Below, piece after piece: positions 25,301 to 37,000 of a stretch of DNA of 64,000 nt; the stretch's first letter is position 1, and each line of letters begins with the position of its first letter. Source of the stretch: Latrodectus hesperus (taxonomy: Eukaryota > Arthropoda > Arachnida > Araneae > Theridiidae); NCBI GenBank assembly GCA_037975125.1, contig CM075857.1, positions 19,794,997-19,858,996 on the forward strand, written 5' to 3'. The translations under genes and the position numbers were made by a program. The notes beneath the pieces were generated by a model that saw only the letters and a list, made by a program, of their open reading frames with translations, did no database searches and was not told the origin of the DNA.

Positions 25301-27583
25301 ATTTTTAAAAAATGATCATGCGTGAATAGCAGCACCTTATATATTTTTTATTAAATATGTGAAATTAAATTTGTTGACCTTAGTCATGAAGACTTTCGAC
25401 AGTAAATAAACTGAAACACTTAAAATCACGTTTTCCAATGTTAATGATGGTAGGAAATAGTGCAATTTAATTTGGCAAGATAACTGTTCAGTACTTTATG
25501 CAAAAATTGGAAATTGCACCAAACACCATTAGTCATAAGATTTTACTCAAAATTTTAATAAAAATAAACAATATTTAAACAGAACAAATATAAACAAAAG
25601 AAATTTAAGCAATACTTAAATTTCTCTTAAAAAATGAAGTTTCAAAATAGAAAATTTGAGAAAAATATCATTGCAGCTAAAGTTCTCAGATTTATGTTAT
25701 CTCTTTTAAAATTTTTGATAATCTAAATCTTATTTATGAATTTTTATTCAAAAAAAGCTCTGATATATTTAAAGTTTGACTTCCTAAAATATTATTTAAG
25801 TTTTTAAAAAGTTATTAAACCCCAATATTAATTTTAAAAAAGAATTTTGTTTTTAAATCAAAATAATAATATAACTGAGAACTAGCTGATCAGATACAAA
25901 CCTGTAAACACAATTTAACATGAAGCAATAATATAGTACAGAATTGAATGAATAGTAAAAACAATTTCTATTAAAAAAATACAACTTAAATTAGTTATTT
26001 GATTTGTCATGCAATTTTGATAACATGATTTCATTTATTATTATAAAAATATTTAATTAATTTTTAAATCAAAATTTATTCAGCTATTCTATTTAGTGGT
26101 CAAATAGTTTAATTTGCATTACAAATGCTTTGAATGATATTTCATAAAATTTGAAACAATTATGTAATTTCAATCAAAAGATTTGAATTTTCGTATAAAA
26201 TATGAATATACTTCATGCAGTACTCAGTTTATTAAATAAAACACTAAAATGGAACCACAAACTATATTTTCATAAAAAAATTTTTAATTTATTGGCATTT
26301 TCATAGAATATTATATTATAGTAACAAACTATCTAATAAAAATACAGATTGAAAAAGGAAAAGTTAAAGGAATCATATAAAAGCACAAATTGAAAAGTAC
26401 AGGAACAACAACTAAAATTCTAGATTTATATTAAAAGAAAAAAAATTAGAATTTACTGCAAGTATGTATATTCTTATGTAATTTCTAAAATTTACTTACA
26501 CATTTAATTATAGCTTTAAGCTTTTTGTTCTATAAAATCTTTTGTATAATGAATGTTATATATGAATAGATTTATACTTAGAGGTCCTAAATTAATACAG
26601 TAAAAGCAAATTTTAAACTTGCCTTAAAAATCCTGTACGAGATCTAAATCCATTAAGAACCTAATTAATAATTATAGATTTAAATAAAATGCTTCATTTT
26701 ACTGAATTCTAAATTATAATAAACTGTTAAATTTTAATAGAAATTTTAGAACTTCAATAGTTAATGAATCACACATAAATTGCAATTTATTGGCAATTTA
26801 GGTTTTTGATTTAAAGTAACCGCAACCAACCATCTTATAATTTTGAATTAGGGTCAATAAGATTCACAATTAAAGATGACATTATACTGTAATTATTTAA
26901 AACTTATAATCTCTATAAACACTGAAATCTTATTTGGTCAAAGAAGATCATGTAATTATTTCTGTACCAATAATTTCAATACTTGTAAGCCATAAATTAA
27001 AATACAAAAGTAGCACATAGAAGATTGTCTGATAACTGATAGCAATGTTTATTTCTAGCATACTTATGGGAATCACTATTTGTTTCTATACTAATCATAG
27101 TTCAACAAAAAAATTATTTTCAATATTTGTAACAAAGCAAGGACATTAATGATTTTTTTATCATAAGAATAAAGGAAAATTTAAATTATCCTAGTTAAGA
27201 ATATTTTGACATATAATTTTATTTTAGACATACAATTTCACCACAACATCAATTATTTAATTCTTAAAACCAATTTAAGAGATACTTTTTATTAATATAA
27301 AGGTGTTTTATCACTATACAAATACTTTTAAGCAATTTATATATGCAGAAGTTTCATCACTTCATGAAGTATTTAATAAAAAAAATGTTTTACCATCTGA
27401 AGCTCCAGTGATAAGAACAGTTTTTCCAGTCATATCCTGATCTTCATTATATATTCCCAAGGTAATTCTGCTATAGAACTTACAAAAGCATAAAAAGAGA
27501 ATTATAATTCCAATTGTTGAATACAGCGAATTGTGGATAAAATGAAGGCTAATATCATTTATAGTATCCAAAAATAAATCCAT
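13372..27583 (-). CDS. RDH11/12/13/14-like short-chain dehydrogenase, gene A (6 exons)
   Basis: Exons, 5' to 3' on the minus strand: 27583-27394, 23632-23393, 21598-21509, 21431-21252, 16701-16592, 13554-13372; 993 nt, 330 residues. All introns are GT-AG and the frame is continuous. A hydrophobic anchor lies at residues 20-34, then the cofactor motif TGASDGIG (59-66), NNAG (138-141), catalytic Asn161 (NHFGH), Ser189, Tyr212 and Lys216 (YQNSK), and PG after NALH. The conserved LDLAS is kept. Family members reduce retinal or oxidise retinol, or handle related lipid aldehydes, with NADP(H) on ER or mitochondrial membranes. The actual substrate is unknown. Start: first ATG before the anchor. Introns are 3761, 1794, 77, 4550 and 3037 bp. 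It is a divergent head-to-head neighbour of gene B. Confidence 0.93.
14400..16590. other. Intron 5 of RDH gene A
   Basis: Long AT-rich intron sequence. The only feature noted is about 32 bp at 15416-15447 (ending CTTAAAATATAGATAAG) that recurs at about 1304-1335. No nested gene was recognised. Confidence 0.4.
17619..17666. repeat. Hairpin in intron 4 of RDH gene A
   Basis: Arm 17619-17637 (CATACAAAAAATGATAAAT) pairs with 17647-17666 apart from one extra A, leaving a loop of about 9 nt. It is AT-rich but far longer than neighbouring chance palindromes. Confidence 0.8.
18675..18868. repeat. Tandem duplication, 2 x 97 bp
   Basis: Two adjacent copies, including TTCTGATTGAGAATGTAATT and ATTATCCGTGACTGTGTATA, differ at only a few positions (for example taccag/tatcag, gcacaa/gcgcaa). 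The period is 97 bp. This looks recent. It lies in intron 4 of gene A. Confidence 0.95.
19305..19358 (+). mobile_element. 54-bp 5'-truncated non-LTR insertion
   Basis: The insert is bounded by an exact 13-bp target duplication, ATATAAGATACCA, at 19292-19304 and 19359-19371. It contains GAGCAGAGGTGCCCAGTA and ends TTAAGAAGAAG. The same order (caaaatgct, gcagaggtgccca, an ac-rich stretch, taagaagaag) forms the last ~60 bp of the 828-bp insertion at 56387..57214. Both are therefore 3' ends of one family with a GAA-type tail instead of poly(A). Confidence 0.85.
19546..20740. repeat. Direct duplication with internal deletion
   Basis: Two blocks recur. 19560-19742 matches about 20370-20560 (GTTTTATGCATACATATTTT...). 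20188-20365 matches about 20567-20735 (AAAAAGTTTAAGTAAAATGT...). In the second copy the two blocks are adjacent, while in the first about 445 bp lie between them. The second unit is therefore a tandem copy that lost its middle. It lies in intron 4 of gene A. Confidence 0.85.
22435..22720. repeat. Diverged tandem repeat, about 87 bp period
   Basis: TTTAAATTGTTTCAACA starts near 22442 and again near 22529, each followed by similar sequence (aatttga.gaattttgac / aatttgaggaatcttgac). A third partial unit around 22660-22710 keeps ggaatttgaggagaattga. It lies in intron 2 of gene A. Confidence 0.65.
24892..25300. repeat. Ancient degenerate tandem array, four units
   Basis: Four stretches in intron 1 of gene A share a skeleton: an acccttg/accctg/acccatg/acctatg start (near 24906, 24997, 25119, 25229), a tgataca-like block, a ttttttaaaa/tttttaagg/ttctaagg/ctttaaagg block, a GTGCCT-like block, and a ttaattaaaag-like end. 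Spacing is about 91, 122 and 110 bp. Divergence is high, so the array is old. Confidence 0.6.
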
Positions 27584-29757
27584 TATATTAATGCTTTGGT
27601 CTCAAATGATTATTTTTTGGTGCACTAGTATACCCTAAAAAATATTAGAACACTTTCAGTGAAAGGCATAAATTACATAAAATTTAATAATCAAAATAAG
27701 ATAAATGCATGGTGATTATTGATTATGCACAAAAATAATCCTTTGAATAAAAGGTAATCAAAATTAAAATGAAAAGACTAAAACAGTTCAGAAATCTTAA
27801 AATATGAACATTGTAGTTTGGCTAAGTAATAATACCAACCTTCAATTTTCTTACATTCAATCACTATTTTTTTACAGCAAATAATTCAAAAATCTCAAAA
27901 TAATTTCAAAATTGGCAATTTATAAAGTTATAAATAATTCTTTCACTTTAATTTCATAAAAAATAAAATGTTATAAATAAGATGTATTATATAGTAAAAT
28001 TCATTAGATAAAATCAATATTAACAAAAAATTACAAACATTAATTTGGAAATCAACAATAGTATAAATTAAACAACAAATGTTAACTTATCCCATTTATT
28101 TATTCACTTATAGCCCTATTATCACTTTCAGCAAATAAAGAGTAATCTAATTGGGACTTACAATTTAAAATAGATTTTGAACTGTAACAAATATTAACAG
28201 CTGAGCTGGTAATCAAATAAAATAAATTGCTGAACTGAAGGCCAAAATACCAACGATTCAGTTAGCAATATGTTTAAGCAGCAGTATTGCCAAAAACACT
28301 AATACTAATCATTGCTTTATATACAATCATCATCTTCTGAACCTAAAGTATTCAAAAGAATAATTTAGACTCAGAAGAAGAATCTTAATTATTCAAAAAT
28401 ATTTGAAAATTACTATTCATATCGTAAAACTGTCATACATTAAGCAATTCTTCATCATAAACAAAAAGCACTATACCTCAGGTATTACACATAAATAACC
28501 AATAATTATAAGCAATATAAGAAACTAAAATCCAAGAATATGGTGGGAATAATATTATTTAACTTTGCAGTTTACTAAAATAAAAAAGATAAAAATATCT
28601 CATGAAAATTTTCTTAGCATATTTAAATTTCAAACATATATTTAAACATTACATATTTCTTATTTTATATAGTTTATGAAAAACATATGAAGAGTAAGAG
28701 AAAAAGTATAAATAATGTGCACTTTCAGCATATTTTTTGCTAAATTAATATTTTAAAAAGAATCTTTTTTAATGTATAATATGTATGTAAAATTTCAAAA
28801 TGAAACTAAGCATTTCATTTATGAAAGTGTACAGTATTATAATGATTTTTATTCATAATTTTTTAAATTTCATGAAATTTAAAATTTTGTGATCAATTTT
28901 TTTTAAATACAAAAGTAATTTTCTTGAACTGATATTTCATTTTGTGTGAACTGATATTTCTCGTGGAAAACAAATAAATAATTATTACATTGTCACTTTC
29001 AATATTATATAAGAATTTCCTAATTTCATTTATAAATTTTAAAGGGCAATCATAGTTATAATTTTAGGTAATTTAACTCAATCTTAATTATTGGTAATTT
29101 GTTGCTGTTAAGTTACATTTTATCTATAGAATTTTATAAGGTTTGTAATTTTTTATTCATTTAATTTTTGATGTTTTCATAGTTGATTTATTTTAAAAAT
29201 AAAATACGAATAAACTAGTCACGTTATTAATTATGAATAATCATTTTGCATAATAATTTTGAAATGTTCTAGATAAAATAATCCTGGTTGATGAGACTTT
29301 CCTTACAAGGATGAAGTATAATATAATCAAATTACTTCTCATCAATCAACATTTTTTGTTACGGATTATTCAGCCTTAATTCCTGAGTTGATGAATAATT
29401 CAACTTACTTAAAAGTAATGCGAGAAATTAATAAAGTGAAACTAAACATACCGCTTTTGATTTAAAAAAAAAAATCATTCAATACTGAATTAAAGTATAA
29501 TAACATACTAAAATTTTAAGCTTTTACCACTGCTGCATACTTGACAACTTCTCTGTTTCATTTTATTTTTGAATAAAAATAATTAGAATGGATTCAGAAC
29601 AATTTTGGGACTCAAAAATACACATTGAATTAAATTCAATAGCACTTATTCATTCGGAGTTTCTAAAAAGAAGAGTAAGTTATTAATAATCTTGATGTCA
29701 AGCTTCACAACTATCACAGACCGATGGTCGTGATTGATCGGTCGTTGTTGAGTTCAG
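27584..29757. other. Intergenic region between divergent RDH genes, left part
   Basis: AT-rich DNA with no exon recognised. It must contain the promoter of gene A, but no TATA or initiator element can be singled out against this composition. A short palindrome, GACCGAT/ATCGGTC, is at about 29719-29743 just before the Harbinger-like element. Confidence 0.4.
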
Positions 29758-29760
29758 TAA

Positions 29761-32372
29761 AGCCCCTATTACATTAGAGTTGCCCAGATTTCAGTTTGAG
29801 CAACTCCCGTAGACTTAACATTACGTGACGTCACAGCTTAAAATTTGAGCAACTCGTTCTTTTCGTCCAATGAATGCTTGAGATTTCTTTCAGGTTTGCT
29901 GTAAGAAAATAACAGCTTTACTAGATTTAATAATAGATCCCTTTTTTGGCTAACATTTTTAAGGTTGCCATATTTTACTCACAGGGTGTCCACATTTCAT
30001 AATGAATTTTTATTTGGGAATTTAATTTGTAGCCAAATATTATTTACTATACGCCATCGTGCTTCGTGTGAACCTTTACTTTTAAGATGGGGAAAGAATC
30101 TCTGCCGACGTGAAAATCAATGCTAATACATAAGTAACACATTTTTGTGTGTATAATTTATTCTTAAATAAAAAGACTAAGAATTTGAAACAAAAAATAA
30201 TTTCAGATTGAAACTTCAATTTAAACATGAAATTCTACAAACACCACACAAAATTGTATGTATTGTATTGTAAGATTTTCCTATACAAAAATAATTTCTT
30301 AACAACAATGTTTATAAAAAATTAATGATTAACTACTGATATATTAAAAAAAGACACTCAAATTACTATTTTAAAAGTTGTGGAAATGCACAAAAATTAT
30401 ATTTTTTTTAAAATATATATTAGTTATGATTTTGATTTTATAATTTATTTTTAAAATTAAGAAATCAATTATTTCTCTTTTTTATTAAAGTAAATATTGT
30501 GGCATATTAAAATAAGATTCATTTTTAAACTAATTATTTTTTACTTTTAAGCAAACACACAACATAAAAGCAGAGATTCTTTGCACTATCTTTATTTACA
30601 TGCAGTTTCTTAAACTATAATCTGTAATAAAATGACAAGTATATTTTGAATAAATATATATATATTTCTGTTTTGTGGGAAAAAAATGAAGAAAAGAAAT
30701 AATTGATAGCATTTTGTGATGACATTATATAATTAGTTTGTTTCATATTACATTTTCAAATTTAAAAAAATGTTTTGAAATTTTATGAAACTAAAAGAAT
30801 GAAGAGCTATTTAGCATCATAGCTGATAATCTTGCAATTGAAGGCAGAATCTTGCAATTCTTGCAGTAGTGACTGCAATTAGTCTTATATTGTTCATTTC
30901 AATGATTAGTTAATTGCTTTACATTGGAAGTCAAAATACTCTCTATATTGACCATGATGTGAATTAAATTATTTTGCAAATATAGCAATCATCTATATTT
31001 TTTATACTTACTTTCACATTATTTGTATTTACATCGCAAATAGGAACAAATACAAGATTTCTATTTTAATCAAATATTGTATTTAATTTCATTATTAAAA
31101 TTGTAACTTTTTAACACACAAAATTGTAACACAGCCCTTTTTAAATTTGATTTTTAACTAGTTTTACTATAATCTATAATATGTTAAAAATGCTTCATCA
31201 TAAAAACAATTGAAAAAGGCTTGAAATTATTAAAATAGAAATTTTCGCTTATATTAAAATCATTTCACTATTTTATTTGTACACTCCAGTATTTTCATCA
31301 TTATAGGAATTTATTTTTAAGTCTAATTTACATACTGTGAAAAGTAAATGGAGTTAGTTGTAAGATTGCAATATATTTTGGATGAGTAAATGAACATTAT
31401 GTAAGTGTGTTCCAGGGAAAAAATGTATAAAAGAATTTAATTATATGAAGAATAATAATGAAATCTTATAAATATGTATTTGTAAATAATAAAACAAAAT
31501 GCTTGTGCCTTCAACATTTAATTATAATGCATTAACTTGCTAAAAAGAAAAACAGGAAATTAATGTAATGAAAAAATAAAAGTAAAATTAACACTAAATA
31601 TTTTTATATGGTATACTTATTTCGACTGAAGTTTCAGTTTAAATATGCAAATGTAAGTTCAACACAAACTGTAAACATTGTAAAATGACAAAATTGTCTC
31701 ATGTATTGAATAATTAACAAAACTTTAAATGAAATTAATGTTTGAAAACTCAGTAAATTTAATAAATATTGAAATTGGAACACTTCTCATCTACTTTGCT
31801 GAAAAAATTAAAAACAATTTTAATTATCTGAGTTTTTAACTATCTATTAAATTTATCATGTGTTTCATCTATAATATTGAAAAAGTACACAAAAAAGACA
31901 AAAAAATTTTTAATCTTCATCAAATGAGTTTATTAAATTGATTATTTCTAACTGAAGAGCATTTCCTTTTTGTTTGTTTTTAATACCGGCAATTCTGCTA
32001 GATTGAAATGGAATACAATAATTAAAACCAATCACTTATTTCCATGTTATTACTTCCACTTGGCGAAAAAAAGACAAAACATGATCCGTGTTTAAAATCA
32101 TTGGCGATATGAATTGCTCGAGTTGCTGCTGCATGCACAAAAAAGTTGCTCATTCTCGGCAACTTATAACGCCAATAACTTTCATTTGGCAGGAAACTTG
32201 GCGAAAACAAAATTATCTACAAATTTCAACTGCGCAGCTGTGAAAAAAATCTGTAATATTATTGGACGGATAGAACGAGTTGCTCAAAATTTTAGCTGTG
32301 ACGTCACGTAATGTTAAGTCTACGGGAGTTGCTCAAACTGAAATCTGGGCAACTCTAATGTAATAGGGGCTT
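29761..32372. mobile_element. Harbinger-like element with ~115-bp TIRs (complete, non-autonomous)
   Basis: The left end (AGCCCCTATTACATTAGAGT at 29761) and the right end (its reverse complement ending at 32372) match almost perfectly for about 115 bp, to about 29876 and from about 32257. TAA flanks both ends (29758-29760 and 32373-32375), the PIF/Harbinger target. The TIR contains a TGACGTCA box. The 2.6-kb body holds no recognisable transposase or MADF-type protein. It sits between the two RDH genes, upstream of both, and could have changed their shared upstream region. Its left three quarters recur inverted at 1336..3294. Confidence 0.85.
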
Positions 32373-32793
32373 AACTATTATTAGTTCAAAAATTATGTCA
32401 TACATATAATTTCGGATATTATTTTAACATAATAATTATTTCCTCCCAAAGAACTTTTCTAAATAAAGTATGAATTACAATTCTTAAAAACAACTAAAGT
32501 AAAAATTCCTTAAGTTCAAATGAAAATATATAACCGAAACATAGTTATTTTCAGAAATTAAGATCATATTTGATATAATGACATTGTAAATGTTGGAAAA
32601 TAGGATTCATATTTTCAGTTTTAAAAACTGAATATATTTACAGTTGATACTTCAAATATGAATCTGTATTCAGTTTTATATTTCATAACAAATTTTTCTG
32701 TCAAAAATATACCAAATTTCTTTGAATATTCACACCAACTTAGAATTTTTAAATACTTTGTTGCTATTTATTAAAAAGCATTATAGTAAATAG

Positions 32794-34045
32794 CATGGCT
32801 GTGTTAAATCACTTATTCATTGCACACTCTTGGGATAAATTCTATGTGTAGCAATTTATAAACTATTTCTTTACTGAGAGAAAATTAACATTTATACATC
32901 GTGACAATTAGTGAAGTCTAAATAATAAATATGGATTGTAAACTGCATTAATTGTCTAAATTATCTAAATTTGTTTTCAATAAATTTTTGTATACAAATC
33001 ATTTTCTTTCATTTTATGTAATGGGAGTGTGATTTGAAATTGTTATTAACAACTAAAGTCCAGAACATTATGTTTAATGCAACACAATTGGGACCTGATG
33101 CTCAAAAGAAATGACATTACAGATAATCTCAAATTACCAGGGATTAATATAAAACTGGAACTATCTTGAACTGAACACAAATATTTACATTTAATTTAAT
33201 CATTTTTTCCAACCAGAAATCAAAATAGTACAAAAATAACCTAGATTAATTATACAAATAATCAGTAGCTTACTTACTAAAGATAAGTTAAGCTTTCATT
33301 TAAAATACTTTGGGTAAATTTTTATTTTCTGTAAAAAACTGCTTTATTAATAAAAGTAATGAATTAGTTTTTTTTTTGTAATTACATAAATAATGTTATT
33401 TATAATTAAAAAACATTGCAGTTCATTTACAAAGCCTGAAATAATTACGTATAAAGACATGGGGTTGACATCGACATTAGTGTCAACATCGGTGGTTGGA
33501 GCTGTTGTCCTCTATATTGGTCTTTCAAAATTATACAGAAAACTTACTATGGGAATTTGTGATGTCGATCAAGATATGAGTGGAAAAACTATTTTAATTA
33601 CTGGAGCATCTGCTGGTAAAATAATTTCTTCCTTCATTTCTCAACTGAAAAAAAGTTTAAAAGTATTAAATTAATGTAAAATATTTTGAGTCTACTATAT
33701 ATTTTAAATATAGTTTTTCTTGTAACTTATTGTTTCATTTGATATCCATAATATTATGAAGGAAGTTTTGTAACCTTTTAAGTAAAGATTAAGAAATATC
33801 TATGTATTTGTAAGTTTTTATGTTTTTCTTTTTTTTAATTAATATTATTTCTGTTTTTCTTCATTATTAACTAATGATATGTGTGAATGCTTTCATTATA
33901 AATTTATAGTTTTACCAATATATATATATTATTCACTTTAATATTTTAAACTTAGATGTTTTTATTATTTTTCTTAGAATGAAATAGATATTTTATTGTG
34001 AATAAGGTATAAAAAAATTTAAAAGTTAATGTTTACATTATAGTC
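32794..34045 (+). repeat. Source segment of the inverted exon-1 duplication
   Basis: About 1.25 kb covering the upstream region, exon 1 and the start of intron 1 of RDH gene B. It is matched, inverted, by the segments at about 54700-57893 once the two insertions there are removed. The match is high across non-coding as well as coding sequence, so this is a DNA-level segmental copy, not a retrocopy. Confidence 0.85.
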
Positions 34046-37000
34046 CAATTTTTGATTGGTTCAAAATGTGATATAAAAGATAGTAATTACTTTTAAAAGC
34101 TAAAAATGAAAATATATTGGTAACATTGTTGTATTTCAGTTTCAATTGAAATAATTTTTTAAATCACTCATTTAGTTAAGAAAATCAATTCATTATTGAA
34201 AAAAAGAATGAATAGAATTTTATTTCTATATTTAACTTTTTATCACCAATTATAACAAAGATATTTTTAAAAAGTGTTGCATTTATACTAATTTACTTAA
34301 CATAATTACTGTACCAATGTAAATAGTGCATCAGTGTTAAACTGCATTTAAGGACAATGGCTTAGAAAAATTTTAAACTTCTCAGAAATAATACATTAAT
34401 TTTAATTGCAAGTATAATTATTGCAAGCATCACAATTCCAAGATCTTGATCTGTGTCATATTATACCACCTATCAGATTTAAAATTAAAAAAAAAAAAAC
34501 ATAAGTTAAAGTTAAGTTAGAAAATATTCAAAACATAATAGGTTTTGTGACTGTATTTATATGTTCCCAAAAAAGTTATATACATAATATAAAGTTAATG
34601 CATGATACTCAAATACTGGTAAAGAATTCAATAATAACAAGATATTAAATTAAACTGAGTTTTAAATCTAACTTTTGCTAAAAAGAAAAAAAGAATAAGA
34701 AATAGTTAATTGCAGCAAACTGTATATTGTGTGAAGTTTTCAAAATTTCATTCTTCACTACCTGGATTAAAGAAATCTTGATCGAAATCAAAATCTAAAT
34801 AGCTTAAGTTTCATTAGGTTATTACATTTATCTTTTTGCTGAGCTATTATTCTATTTTGGACTATAATTTCACAGAATCTTCAATTCTAATATTTTAAAT
34901 ACAATTTTCACAAGCTTCCTTAAAACTTCTCATTTTTCAAATTGTATTAAATATGTTTTTATTTTTTAAGAACATATTAATGACACATTAGAATAAACAC
35001 AACTCTGTTAAAATTATTATCATTAAAGGTGTAAACGTTATGACATTTCTTCTGAAAATTAGAGCAGTTTATTTCTTTTTTTCTTAAAGTTCTCTTCATT
35101 TACTTTTTTGTGTATAAGGGATTTTTAATTTACTTTTCTATTAGGTATTGGTAAAGAGACAGCTCGTGATCTGGCCAGGAGAAATGCTCGGGTATTACTA
35201 GCCTGTAGGAATATTGAAAAAGCTTGTAAAGTAGCTGAAGAAATAAGAGCTTCTACTGGAAACACAAATGTAATAGTGAAAAAGTTAGAACTCACTTCTT
35301 TTGAGTCTGTTAGAAAATGTGCTGAGGATGTTATAGCTACAGAAGACAAGCTTCATGTGTTAATTAATAATGCTGGGTGCATATCTGGTATATAAATAAT
35401 TGTTAACATTCAAATACTACGAATGGTTCTACTTTTTTCACTAACTTTTAATTTTTTATTTTAGAGTGTTTTATAAATAAATATTCATTCAACTTTTGCA
35501 AAAGTTTTGAAAATTTAAGTGTTACCAAATTTTTTTAATCACTATATTTTTTGGTTGAAGTCTTTAGATATATTAAAATTTGCGTGTGATGTTATTATAT
35601 TAAAATTTTAGCTGATGTTTTGATTTTATGCAGGGTGACAAGAAATAACTTCGATACACATAATATATTACAGTTTTAATACTACTGAAAATTTTGTAAA
35701 CTTAAAAATAAACATTATTATTTGCAAAATGAATACTTATATCAGTGAAACAAGTTGGTAAATCAGATTTTCAAACTGGCTATCATTGACCTTAATGAAG
35801 AGCTGTAACATGTCTATATTTTCAGCTGTGGCCTGAAACTCACTTATATTTTATTCCATTCCTTGCATAAAAATTTCTAAAGGGATGCCAAAGTTTTATG
35901 ATGTTTAAAACACATCTTTTGATTTCTAAGATTGACAAAACTAAATAATCCATTTAGTTTAGACCTAGCTAATATAGGAGTTATTTCTGTGTGTCAAAGA
36001 AATAAAAAAATATGGCTTTATGCACTAGGGTTAAATCCTGTTGGAAGGTACATCTTTGATTTATTGCATTGAAGTATTTTTCTGATTAAGGAAACACAAC
36101 ATTTCAGTCACTAATGCCTTTAAACAATACAAGAAGGGCCAGAAAATCATGTTAACCAAACTCTTTCTTTGTGCTTTGTTCAATTATAAACAGTTTCTCA
36201 TTTGTGAAAAAAATATTCTTTTCTCAACAATCAGATGCAGTCTGCTTGAATTACTTTTCACACTTTTTAATATTGTGCATTTGTTCTGATATATTAGCTT
36301 TTGAGGCTCTTTATTTTTATGTAGTAAAATGCAAATTTTTTTTTTTTTGCCATTAAATAAGTGGTTTCTTGGTGTATTTTTATCTCTTTGGCAACATTTT
36401 TCATTAAAATCCTAAGACTTCATTTATTTCATTTTTAGATAATTTTCTGACTTTTCACTTTCTTAATCGATATTTTTTAAATTTTTTGATAATGTAAAAA
36501 AATCTGTCTTATGTACTTTTAACAGACAAACCAGTTTACTTTGTCTCTTGTTCTAGTTATATATTCAAGTATGACAGGCTGATTATTAATCATTGTGGTA
36601 TACATGATTAATTTTCATGCAATTTAGTTGTTTTGAATAAATAAATTTATGATGGTATGTAGAACCACTTAATTTTAAATTTCATTTAAGTTATTTTATA
36701 ACATTTCATTTAAGTGAACTAATTTCTGTTTTATATGATGTTTTTATATGATGATTCTGTTTTATATGAAAAATTTTGTTCATTTATGTAAAATGTCATT
36801 TATGCTTGCAGTCAAAAAAGAAATGCTCAAACACAAGTTATAAAAAATATTATATGATTATATAAGCATGATATAAGATTATTTGTGATTCACATATCAG
36901 ATTTTTGTGGAATGAATCAAAAAGAAGAAATTAGTTATAAACACACTCATTCCTGTAAATCTGATGCTATTCATTAAATCCATCTGTATTTCAATGTTTA

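Noticed and set aside
35630..35930. Slightly GC-richer stretch in intron 2 of RDH gene B starting CAGGGTGACAAG
   Set aside because: Resembles a transposon end in style, but no matching inverted repeat or target duplication was found.
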